Origin: an uncultured Eubacterium sp.
GTDB taxonomy: Bacteria; Bacillota; Clostridia; Lachnospirales; Lachnospiraceae
Reading direction: 5' to 3'
DNA: 64,000 nt
Assembly (NCBI GenBank): GCA_958446835.1
Contig: CAUCXT010000004.1
Location: 38,772 to 102,771, forward strand
Positions 52,489 to 60,579 of the stretch are shown one piece after another. The notes below the pieces were generated by a model, which searched no databases, had not been told where the DNA came from, and saw only the letters and a program-made list of their open reading frames with translations. The first letter of the stretch is position 1. The number at the start of each line of letters is the position of its first letter. The translations under genes and the position numbers were made by a program.

Positions 52489-54180
52489 TTATTCCATTAT
52501 AAGTACTTTTTTTCCCTCAAAGGCAAAGCCATAATGCCTTATCCGCTCCTTCGGAATACCCATTGAAATCAGCTCAGCGTCATAATCCTTCTCTTCTATC
52601 TGCCTGAGTGCGGACTTTGCGGTAGCTTCAAGTGATTCTTCAAGCTCTGAATCGAACACCTTAAATTCAAGCACAACAGCGTTGCCGGCATTATTATTCC
52701 TTGGAACAAGCATTATATCGTATCTTCCGTATCCGCTTTCGCGGTTGGATTTGACCTCATAGCTGTCACGCAGTTCAACCAACAGACCAAGGACAAATCC
52801 GTGATAAAAGCGTTCAGGCTGTGTTCTCTCGGAAGGATGTGTACCCATGTCAAAGCTGCTGAATGTCGACAATGCAACTTCGTTCATATAGATATTCATT
52901 TCTTTAAGTTTTCCGCTAAGCAGTGCCGCCACAAAAGCATTATAATTGGATAATGACCTGCCAAACCAACCCTTAAACATACATGAAAACATGCTCATAG
53001 TCTCAAGGTTGGTAATCGAAAGGTGATACCACGGCTCCAAAAGTTCCCCGCGATATTCCACATCATTGACCTTAAGATAGCCGCCTGCCACCAGCAGGCT
53101 CCATATTGCACTCTCATTCGTATCAAGTTGATTAAATACAATCTGCTCGTCGAAATTGACAACAATGCTTTTTCCTCTTAGCAGCTCTTCCATAAGCTCC
53201 TTAATCTGTGCCGACGCAGTCTGCAAAAGACGGCTTACCAGCCCATTAGAACTAGTGGACGCCCAGTATGGCGCAAGTCTCTTTTTATCAAGATAGTTCG
53301 TTATAGACCATGGATTGTAGATATCCCTATGTGAGCCGAATGTAAAACCATCATACCACTTCTTAACCTCATCCTTTTTACCCGATAGCCCAAACATATC
53401 AAGCGAAACAAACACTTCCTCCTCAGTAAATCCAAAACATGCACTGTACTCATCCGACGTGGTGGTGATCACATTAAGGTTATTGAGGTCTGAGAACATT
53501 GACTCCTTCGACACCCTTGTAATGCCTGTCATCACAGCACGTTCAAGGTATGGATTCGTCTTGAATGTAGCGTTAAAAAGGCTTCGCAGAAAAGCTGTAA
53601 AACCATCCCAGTATCCGTGTATATACGCCTCCTGCATTGGTGTGTCATACTCATCAAGAAAAATAATTGTCTTTTTCCCATAGTATTTTTCAAAATAATT
53701 GCATAACTGCTTGAGGCTCATTGAACACACTGCGTCATTCATATCCATATTTATCTGTCTGAATCCAAGCTTCTCATCATCATCAAATGTTGCGTTATCT
53801 AGCAAATACCGATTATTTCTGTACAGTTCCTCAATCTTCATCTTCACTTGAAGCTTGGCATCCTGAATATTATCAGCCTTGACATCCGCAAAGCTTAAAA
53901 AAATCACCGGATACGTTCCCTGTATCCGCCTGTATTCATCATCCCTCCATATTGACAGCCCTTCAAATAAATCCCCTCTGTTTTCATAACGGTTAGAGAA
54001 AAAACATTCAAGCATGCTCAGGTTCAGTGTCTTACCGAAACGGCGTGGACGGGTTATAAGTGTGACATCATCCCCTGAATCCCACCATTCCCTTATAAAA
54101 TTCGATTTATCAATAAAGAAACATTTATTTTGTCTCATATCCGCAAAATTCTGTTTCCCGATACTTATTCTGTATTCCAT
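52489..54180 (-). CDS. AAA-ATPase-like / PD-(D/E)XK nuclease protein (DUF1703-type)
   Basis: 563 residues. The N-terminal AAA-ATPase_like part has FIDKSNFIREWWDSGDDVTL, then a P-loop-like RPRRFGKTLNLSMLECFFSN, Walker B IFLDEYDTPMQEAYIHGYWD and AVMTGITRVSKESMFSDLNN. The C-terminal domain has GYGRYDIMLVPRN and AVVLEFKVFD, the D-x..E-x-K active site of the PD-(D/E)XK fold. Such proteins are abundant in Lachnospiraceae and are thought to be mobile or defence-related nucleases, unproved. It has its own promoter. Confidence 0.9.
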   Translation of the reverse strand: MEYRISIGKQNFADMRQNKCFFIDKSNFIREWWDSGDDVTLITRPRRFGKTLNLSMLECFFSNRYENRGDLFEGLSIWRDDEYRRIQGTYPVIFLSFADVKADNIQDAKLQVKMKIEELYRNNRYLLDNATFDDDEKLGFRQINMDMNDAVCSMSLKQLCNYFEKYYGKKTIIFLDEYDTPMQEAYIHGYWDGFTAFLRSLFNATFKTNPYLERAVMTGITRVSKESMFSDLNNLNVITTTSDEYSACFGFTEEEVFVSLDMFGLSGKKDEVKKWYDGFTFGSHRDIYNPWSITNYLDKKRLAPYWASTSSNGLVSRLLQTASAQIKELMEELLRGKSIVVNFDEQIVFNQLDTNESAIWSLLVAGGYLKVNDVEYRGELLEPWYHLSITNLETMSMFSCMFKGWFGRSLSNYNAFVAALLSGKLKEMNIYMNEVALSTFSSFDMGTHPSERTQPERFYHGFVLGLLVELRDSYEVKSNRESGYGRYDIMLVPRNNNAGNAVVLEFKVFDSELEESLEATAKSALRQIEEKDYDAELISMGIPKERIRHYGFAFEGKKVLIME

Positions 54181-54236
54181 AGCACACCCTCCCTCACTAC
54201 ATCACGATGTATATTTCCCTAATTTTCAATATGTAC

Positions 54237-54265
54237 ATGATAGCATAATGTATCATCTTTAGCAA
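54237..54265 (-). promoter_or_regulatory. Predicted promoter of the AAA-ATPase gene
   Basis: Minus-strand TTGCTA and TATCAT with a 17-base spacer, about 57 bases before the start. Confidence 0.6.
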
Positions 54266-54359
54266 TGCGCTTTCGGCAACATTTATTCACTTAAATTATA
54301 GCATAATATTTATTAAGCTTACTGTCTATATTATAGACATCCTGAAACGTGCAATAATA

Positions 54360-55079
54360 AGGTACACAGACCGGTGTGTGTATGTTATAATAGGTATTGA
54401 AAACCAGTCGGAGATACATTATGCAATGCCTGTCAAAGACATGCTGTATGATGCCATCAACTACAGCAGGCAGGCTGCGGCTGCTGACCGACAGCACCAC
54501 AACAACAAAGAATACAGCAGACACGCTGAGTTCCTCTCCGGCTTTAAGAAAACCGATACACTTCCTCTCCGCAAATATATACAGGACTATAAGCTGAATC
54601 TTATAGCTCCATGCGAAATCACGGATTTTGAAAAGTTTAAGACGTCCCTCGGAATGGTTCTTGAGGTTATAAAATATGCCTCCGACGAAGCTGCAATGGG
54701 AAAGCTTTTTAAGGAGAACCATAAATTTGACCATATAGAGGCGGAAGCCGTAAGGGCAATCAACGCATTTACAAGGTTTAATGTTTCTATAAATGATAAT
54801 GAGGAGGAATTGAATATGGGTAATGCATGGGAAGACCACAGAATGTCCGGAGTGCGTGAAGGACTTCGTGATGGAGAGCAAAAAGGTAACACATTAAAGT
54901 TGATAAACCAGACAATCAAGAAATTTCAGAAGGGCTGCTCTGTCGAACAGACCGCAGATATGCTTGAGGAATCAACCGACACTATACAGTCCATCTACGA
55001 TATTATAGCGTCCATGCCTGATGACTGTAGCGCGGAGAAGGTCTATGAGCTGCTCAAGAACTCTTTGGTGACAACATAG
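54360..55079 (+). pseudogene. Rpn-family nuclease, N-terminally truncated and internally deleted
   Basis: The readable frame of about 233 residues starts in the middle of an Rpn (recombination-promoting nuclease/PD-(D/E)XK transposase-like) protein. GIENQSEIHYAMPVKDMLYD contains the family E-x-Q motif; the catalytic aspartate and about 70-90 residues before it are missing, and upstream codons are stops. After AEFLSGFKKTD the sequence jumps to KYIQDYKLNLIAPCE. The usual about 35-residue segment with a PVITL-type core strand is lacking. The C-terminal helical part, with GVREGLRDGEQKGN and a DUF4351-like or helical repeat end, is intact. The frame itself has no internal stop after the start of similarity, so a short protein could still be made. 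Confidence 0.65.
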
Positions 55080-55113
55080 ACATTAGAGTATATGAATATT
55101 TAGTTATATAAAA

Positions 55114-55154
55114 AATGTCGGGGTGTATGATTTAAAAATCATGCACCCGGCATT
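55114..55154. terminator. Bidirectional terminator
   Basis: Arms AATGTCGGGGTG-ATGATTT and AAATCAT-CACCCGGCATT with a few mismatches, loop AA, and T-runs on both strands. It lies between the Rpn remnant and the convergent DUF6311-like gene. Confidence 0.8.
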
Positions 55155-55278
55155 TTTTCTTTTACAAAGTGTATGAAATTTACTTACCAAACCTGTTGAA
55201 TCTATGAGGAAAAATCCTTATTTACAGACCACAGACTCCATAATTGTTATCCTATCTATTTTTAGCTCCAACTTGCTC

Positions 55279-57027
55279 CTAATTAAAGCTCACCGTCTCA
55301 AAATCTCCTATTTTCTTAGAGCATCCGATTATCAGCTCATCGATAAAATAATAATATAAATCATATTGACGGCAAAGTTCATTATCCTCAAGTCTGAACA
55401 CAAAGATATCCGATGAATCAAGAGTCTCCAATGCTTCACGCATAGCCTCCGAATAATCCATTTCTCTTGCAAGGCAAAAATTACTTATGGTCTTGGAATT
55501 ATCAAATGCAAGTTGTGCTATATCATAAGCTTTGCCATGGTCCATCTCATAGAAACTACTCGTAAAAACAATATCATCTATTTCTGGATCCTTAGCAATC
55601 GTATCCCAAAAAGCTTCATTCTGAAGCTGACTCTCATGTATAGTCTTTTCAGAAAAATTCATATGCTTTAATATTCGTACCATTCCCAGGTCCTGATACT
55701 GAAGAAAAACCGCCAGGGCAATAGCGGCAATCCCAATCCGCGCATTTGCAAATTTTGCCGTGACAATGCATGCACAAACAACAAGCGTATACACCATAAT
55801 CCATGCAAAACGCCCAGATGACCTAAAAGTGCTCCATAAGTCATGCAGCCATGTAGGAATATTATATTGAAATACAATATTGGAATCTTTTGTCACTACC
55901 GGAGAAGCAGCAACAATAACGGCAACAATAAGTATTATGATAACTCCCAATACTGATTGCCATTGTCCTTTAATGCGTTTTCCAACATTTTCAACATTTA
56001 ATAATATAAAACAAGAAATGATAAATATAAAAAGGCAGCCCAATCCCATATAGGAAAAACCTTCATACTGGAAATTACCATATAAATCAAGATTCTTAAT
56101 ATATCTTGACCAATACCATTCCTGTGGATTGTACAATCCATTCAGATTGAAACTAAGCTCTCCCAATCCTGTAGCGACATTATCTGTACTTGCCGTCATA
56201 CCGCCCAAAACCCATATAATGAGCACACACGATAAAATATATGACAGCAGCATAAACAATCCATCCAGCGGTTTCTTATACTTTAAAACATGCATCACAA
56301 CACTGCCGACAAGAATAATGCCGCACATCGGAATAAAGTAGATATGTACTGACGCACACAATGCTCCTGTAATCGCCCATCTATAATATATTTTTTTATT
56401 CCGGATAAAACTATTGCCTGAACTATCCTCCACAGTTCTGCATGCATCCTCAAAAAAATTATCTAACGCCAAAAGAATAAGCCAATGTCCTGCAAGAGCC
56501 GTGTGACCAAACATTCTATGTATCATAACAGGCGCCATCAAAATCAATATCCCGCTAAGTATAATTTTACATCTTGATTCAGTAAATCTATTGATTATCC
56601 TTGCACCGATAAGTCCTTGCATGCAGAAACAAAAAAGTCCCCAAAAACCAAAATATTGAAATCGTACCGGTAAAATAGGTGACAAAAACTTGAAAAAAAC
56701 AGCAAACAGCGGAATTGAATCCGTAAAAATAACAGATGAACTGTTCGGGTGCATAAGCTGGTCTGTATTTCCAATCGGAAATGTCCATTTTCCATTTCTA
56801 TATCCACACCAGCCTATGTAATGCTGCGTTGTATCATCGCCATTTAAAAGCCAGTCAACATATGTCGGATTCAAAACATTAGTCCCATATAAATAGATAA
56901 AGTACAATGCAGACAAGACAGCTACAACAATATACGGAAATGCCTTAGACCCCCACACTGCTTTTATACACTTCTTTATATTTGCCATACGTTGATGTAT
57001 TCCATTATGCTCTGATTCATAAGCCAT
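55279..57027 (-). CDS. DUF6311-like polytopic membrane protein (GT-C-like)
   Basis: 582 residues and about eleven helices, starting with a basic cytoplasmic lead and a helix at 31-48. The first outer loop holds YVDWLLNGDDTTQHYIGWCG, RNGKWTFPIGNTDQLMHPNS and IFTDSIPLFAVFFKFLSP. These conserved acidic and His residues are typical of DUF6311 and resemble the acceptor/donor loop of GT-C glycosyltransferases. The C-terminal part has EIDDIVFTSSFYEMDHGKAY. The likely role is sugar transfer to a cell-surface target, not demonstrated. AAGGAG precedes the ATG. Confidence 0.72.
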   Translation of the reverse strand: MAYESEHNGIHQRMANIKKCIKAVWGSKAFPYIVVAVLSALYFIYLYGTNVLNPTYVDWLLNGDDTTQHYIGWCGYRNGKWTFPIGNTDQLMHPNSSSVIFTDSIPLFAVFFKFLSPILPVRFQYFGFWGLFCFCMQGLIGARIINRFTESRCKIILSGILILMAPVMIHRMFGHTALAGHWLILLALDNFFEDACRTVEDSSGNSFIRNKKIYYRWAITGALCASVHIYFIPMCGIILVGSVVMHVLKYKKPLDGLFMLLSYILSCVLIIWVLGGMTASTDNVATGLGELSFNLNGLYNPQEWYWSRYIKNLDLYGNFQYEGFSYMGLGCLFIFIISCFILLNVENVGKRIKGQWQSVLGVIIILIVAVIVAASPVVTKDSNIVFQYNIPTWLHDLWSTFRSSGRFAWIMVYTLVVCACIVTAKFANARIGIAAIALAVFLQYQDLGMVRILKHMNFSEKTIHESQLQNEAFWDTIAKDPEIDDIVFTSSFYEMDHGKAYDIAQLAFDNSKTISNFCLAREMDYSEAMREALETLDSSDIFVFRLEDNELCRQYDLYYYFIDELIIGCSKKIGDFETVSFN

Positions 57028-57071
57028 TTCTTTTGTTTCTCCTTATCATATCCATAGACTGGTTGCTGTCT

Positions 57072-57100
57072 ATTATAGCATAGATATTAATTCAAAACAA
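57072..57100 (-). promoter_or_regulatory. Predicted promoter of the DUF6311-like gene
   Basis: Minus-strand TTGTTT and TATAAT with a 17-base spacer. An ATAGAC/GTCTAT inverted repeat at 57053-57072 just downstream touches the -10 box and could be an operator or leader hairpin. Confidence 0.6.
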
Positions 57101-57228
57101 GGGTGTTTATAGTCACTCTCAAAGTACTGTCTACTATACCATTTGAACTACTGTGGATTGTTTTCCATGCAACTTGATGGTTTTTGAAAGGCGTAAAACA
57201 CTGGCTCCTTGGGATATTTGTTAATCCA

Positions 57229-58146
57229 TTATAAGTATTTTTTATCACATTTTTTAATATCCCGCATAAGCCTGTCCTCATCGCGGTATCTCTTTTGGTA
57301 TTTAAGCTCCATCGCTCGCATAATTACATCAGAAAATTCCTTAGAAATCTGCGGATTGAGTTCATGCGGTGATTTCATCTTATCACATATATACCTGTTT
57401 GTTGCCTCATCCGGATTTTCACCGGTAGCCATTTTATACGTAACGGCTCCAAGCATATATATGTCCGTCCATATCCCTGTCTCTCGTACATACTCATATG
57501 TCTCAGGTGCGCAGTAGCCGGGATACATACACACCAGTATTTTGGGCTCTTTATAAAAATCTTTATCAACAAGCTTACATTCATCATTAACAATCAGCTT
57601 GACATTTTCATAAGCCTTCTTATCACTGCAAATCAATATATGCTGTGGAACTATATTTAAGTGCAGAATGGATTTTTTGTGCAGCTCTTTCAGGGCACTG
57701 CATAGCTGGCATGTAATATACTTGATTTCCATTTCATCCAGGCAGCCCCTTGTCCTACAATAATTTTCCAGAGTGACTGCATTCACAGCCTCGGACACAT
57801 AATATGCTGTATTGTTTTCACAAAATACATCATACACGCTAAGTATATTAGGGTTTCCCTGAACACTGCACATAAGCCACGCCTTATCTACAAAAAATTT
57901 TTTTAAATTTTCGTAATGATTGCGTATTCGTATGCCGCGTTGCAACTGCACATCTTTTTCGCCCTGTGCTCTCGTCATGTAGCCGTCCAAAAAGAACTCT
58001 CTTATTCTGCACTCAAGCCACTTATTCCTGTCGATTGCCCTGTATTCCCATCCAACGTGGTGTCTTCCCACCCTTTCTGTGATTTCATAGCACCCTTTCA
58101 GAACAGTGCCGACCGGCAACATCTCATCATACACGCTATTGTTCAT
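57229..58146 (-). CDS. Protein kinase-like fold, predicted catalytically dead (pseudokinase)
   Basis: 305 residues of a Ser/Thr kinase fold. The N-lobe starts LKGCYEITERVGRHHVGWEY with a broken glycine loop. The usual V-A-I-K lysine is replaced (CRIREFF, Arg49). The catalytic loop reads ILHLNIVPQHILI, with HRD changed to HLN at 162-164. The DFG position reads DKD near residue 194-196. YCAPETYEYVRETGIWTDIY keeps the APE motif and the aspartate of the F-helix, and MLGAVTYKMATGENP completes the C-lobe. Three catalytic positions are lost, so a scaffold or binding role is more likely than phosphotransfer. GAGG precedes the ATG. Confidence 0.8.
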   Translation of the reverse strand: MNNSVYDEMLPVGTVLKGCYEITERVGRHHVGWEYRAIDRNKWLECRIREFFLDGYMTRAQGEKDVQLQRGIRIRNHYENLKKFFVDKAWLMCSVQGNPNILSVYDVFCENNTAYYVSEAVNAVTLENYCRTRGCLDEMEIKYITCQLCSALKELHKKSILHLNIVPQHILICSDKKAYENVKLIVNDECKLVDKDFYKEPKILVCMYPGYCAPETYEYVRETGIWTDIYMLGAVTYKMATGENPDEATNRYICDKMKSPHELNPQISKEFSDVIMRAMELKYQKRYRDEDRLMRDIKKCDKKYL

Positions 58147-58322
58147 AAAATCCTCATTTCCAAGCCACCTGTTATGCCGGTATTTCTAAGCCCCTCTTTA
58201 TATTACCTATTATTAATTTAATATTTTCATCTCCATTATACATATATATTTTTTATCAGAAGCTTTATGCGCAGACTATCTCATTGACACACTGCTTTGA
58301 TTTCATATTAAAAATATAAATG

Positions 58323-59015
58323 TCAGCTTACTAAAAATATTGCGGCAATACCACAGATTATCATATCTGCCAGGATAAGTTTAATTACTGCTTTTTCACA
58401 CTGTTTTGTATAATACAATCTATTCTGAGTTAAACCATTTTTCTGCCTACTCAAACCAATATTTTTTCTTGCCTCAAGTGCCTCCTCCTGCTCTGGTTTC
58501 GTGGCAAAAATTATAGGCAATGCCTCTGATGGCATATTTTCGATTATATCAAGCAAATATAGATTTCGTTTATTTTTGACTTTAATTTTATGTATTTTGT
58601 ATACTATGAGCAAAGCTGAAACAATTGTAACCCACAAATGATATCCATTGTAAAATCCTGCTATGTGAAGTATCAGCAAAACCAATATGCTGAAAAACGT
58701 AACGTAATCTTCAAGCATATCCCATGGCGCTTTTTTCCCACATACCGGACAACAAGCACCTATACCTTTATAAAATAGATTTTCTTCATTTATATGTTTA
58801 ATATAATTATTAATACTTGGTTCAACTGCTGCCTCCGCATTCATTCTGGCTTTCTCATGTCTTTCTTCTTTATACTTTTGAGAATTAAAAACTCCTACTG
58901 CCTTGCCAGTTACATACATCGTTTCTTTTTTCAAAACATATGCACAACAATTTAAACAATAAAATAATACATATACCGGAACCGGTACTTGTACAGTGGT
59001 CTCATATTGCGTCAT
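58323..59015 (-). CDS. Membrane protein with two CxxC (zinc-ribbon-like) motifs
   Basis: About 230 residues from the ATG at 59015, with AAAGGAG in front. A CxxC, YCLNCCAYVL, lies near residue 22 and a second, GACCPVCGKKAPWDM, near residue 88. Together they would form one zinc ribbon split by a charged insertion. Two membrane helices follow (TFFSILVLLILHIAGFYN and LWVTIVSALLIVYKIHK), then a charged segment and a final hydrophobic helix (IKLILADMIICGIAAIFLVS). I do not recognise the family. It lies 30 bases after the PARG-SGNH gene, in the same direction. Confidence 0.65.
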   Translation of the reverse strand: MTQYETTVQVPVPVYVLFYCLNCCAYVLKKETMYVTGKAVGVFNSQKYKEERHEKARMNAEAAVEPSINNYIKHINEENLFYKGIGACCPVCGKKAPWDMLEDYVTFFSILVLLILHIAGFYNGYHLWVTIVSALLIVYKIHKIKVKNKRNLYLLDIIENMPSEALPIIFATKPEQEEALEARKNIGLSRQKNGLTQNRLYYTKQCEKAVIKLILADMIICGIAAIFLVS

Positions 59016-59045
59016 TTTATCTCCTTTCAAAACACATTTTGTTTC

Positions 59046-60551
59046 TCATTGTAAAACGGCTCTACCCACCAGCCCGGCAAGTGTCTTCATGCCATCCTTG
59101 GTAGGGTGCGTTCCATCAATCGAATCATACGGAATATTATATGAATACAAGTCTAACAGCTTACACGATTCACTGGTACACACACGCCTTATAGCACGGT
59201 TGTATTCCTCAATATGTACCCCGCCGAAGCTCTCCGGAAAGGCAAATGATGAATCTGCGACCATACAGGTCTTGCATAATGTACAACAATATATCGTAGT
59301 CTCAGGATAGTTGGACTTGATTCGCTGAAGCATAACCCTGTAAGCCGCCGCAAATTCCTCACAATTATCTGCTCCATTTTCTTCTCCGACATACACTCCG
59401 CACCCCCAGTCATTAAATCCCATATATATTATGATATAATCGGGTGTTCCGTCCTTGGTATGCAGATTCTTTGTCCGCGATATGCTGCAGCCGGCAGAAT
59501 CATCCGACGTATCGTACTTAGACTGGGCTACTTTGCAGCCCGACCATGAATTGTTCACCAGCAGACTTCCGCCCAGATAATCTATGACGGTACCCCACCA
59601 TGTATCGGACGGCGAATTGATACCCTGCTGCTTTGCCAGGTCACGGTTATAAAACACCTCATATCCGCTAGGATTGTACCCCTCAAGTGTGCTTATTGAA
59701 TCCCCGAAAATAGAAAATCGTTTTCCGGCGAAATCCGCCAGCCTGTCACCTGCCCCAAGCTCCGCGGCGAACGCATTATAATTGTGCATGCCCTTTTCGT
59801 CATCAGCCTTTATAGCGAACACTATTTTCTTCAAGAAATCTCTGTAGTGCTCCTCAATGATTATCTCATTGAAAGCCTCCGCAACTAGCTCAGGCGGATT
59901 ATAGAATGCCCCACAGCCGAATGCGCCCAGTATAAGCACCGATACCTTATTGTCAAGCGCAGCCTCGAATATATTTCTTACACGATTTCTGATTATGCGC
60001 TTGAGTTCGGCGGCATCTATACAGTCAAGCCCACCCAGATACGGAGCCGCGCAGGTTACGACATCCACCTCATACCAAGCCTTCTTATCAAGCAGCACCG
60101 GAATGGCATCGTCGGACTTGAATACAGTTACGTTGCTAGTATATATGAGCCTGTCCGAATTCATATTATTACTATTATTTATGTGGTAATTATAAAAATC
60201 CTCACGCACTCTGTCCGCCGAAATACACGCGAACAGGTTGCTGCTCCTGCACAGACATTCCTCCTGTGTCATGGCACCTCTTTCCACTCCGCCACCCGCC
60301 TGAACCGGATTAGCAAAATTGAGCACGGCTGTCCTGCCATGCTCAATATAATTTTTAGCTGCCTCAAAGCTTGTGCACTTCTCAACAATGATATCTGCCT
60401 TTGCACTACTGTTCTTTCGACGCTTAGCGCAAAAACCTTCTTTATAGACCTTACATGACCTTACAGCCCTTGCAGTTTTTCCTCTGAGTTTTCCATTAAG
60501 AGAATATGCCATGGTATCATTAAAACAATCAATTAAAGCTTGTGTATCCAA
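59046..60551 (-). CDS. Bacterial-type PARG / TIGR02452 domain fused to SGNH hydrolase
   Basis: 501 residues from a TTG start with AGGTGA ten bases upstream. The N-terminal about 265 residues form a macrodomain-like PARG/TIGR02452 domain. TAVLNFANPVQAGGGVERGA holds G86-G88, and MTQEECLCRSSNLF holds Q96-E97-E98, the GGG-x6-QEE-type signature for ADP-ribose removal. A further VLILGAFGCGAFYNPPELVA is the usual loop. The C-terminal about 225 residues form an SGNH esterase: FSIFGDSIST (Ser285), NSWSG (Gly338), MGFNDWG (Asn380) and DGTHPTKDG (Asp479, His482). All four SGNH blocks are intact. No signal peptide, so probably cytoplasmic. It may erase ADP-ribose-ester and related modifications. Confidence 0.85.
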   Translation of the reverse strand: MDTQALIDCFNDTMAYSLNGKLRGKTARAVRSCKVYKEGFCAKRRKNSSAKADIIVEKCTSFEAAKNYIEHGRTAVLNFANPVQAGGGVERGAMTQEECLCRSSNLFACISADRVREDFYNYHINNSNNMNSDRLIYTSNVTVFKSDDAIPVLLDKKAWYEVDVVTCAAPYLGGLDCIDAAELKRIIRNRVRNIFEAALDNKVSVLILGAFGCGAFYNPPELVAEAFNEIIIEEHYRDFLKKIVFAIKADDEKGMHNYNAFAAELGAGDRLADFAGKRFSIFGDSISTLEGYNPSGYEVFYNRDLAKQQGINSPSDTWWGTVIDYLGGSLLVNNSWSGCKVAQSKYDTSDDSAGCSISRTKNLHTKDGTPDYIIIYMGFNDWGCGVYVGEENGADNCEEFAAAYRVMLQRIKSNYPETTIYCCTLCKTCMVADSSFAFPESFGGVHIEEYNRAIRRVCTSESCKLLDLYSYNIPYDSIDGTHPTKDGMKTLAGLVGRAVLQ

Positions 60552-60579
60552 TTTTAAATTTCACCTACTCTGCTATTTT

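Noticed and set aside
54291..54881. 196-residue minus-strand open frame
   Set aside because: Antisense to the Rpn remnant; the readable similarity is on the plus strand.
57087..57281. 64-residue frame in the gap before the pseudokinase gene end
   Set aside because: No ribosome binding site or family match; I considered a transposase remnant but could not support it.
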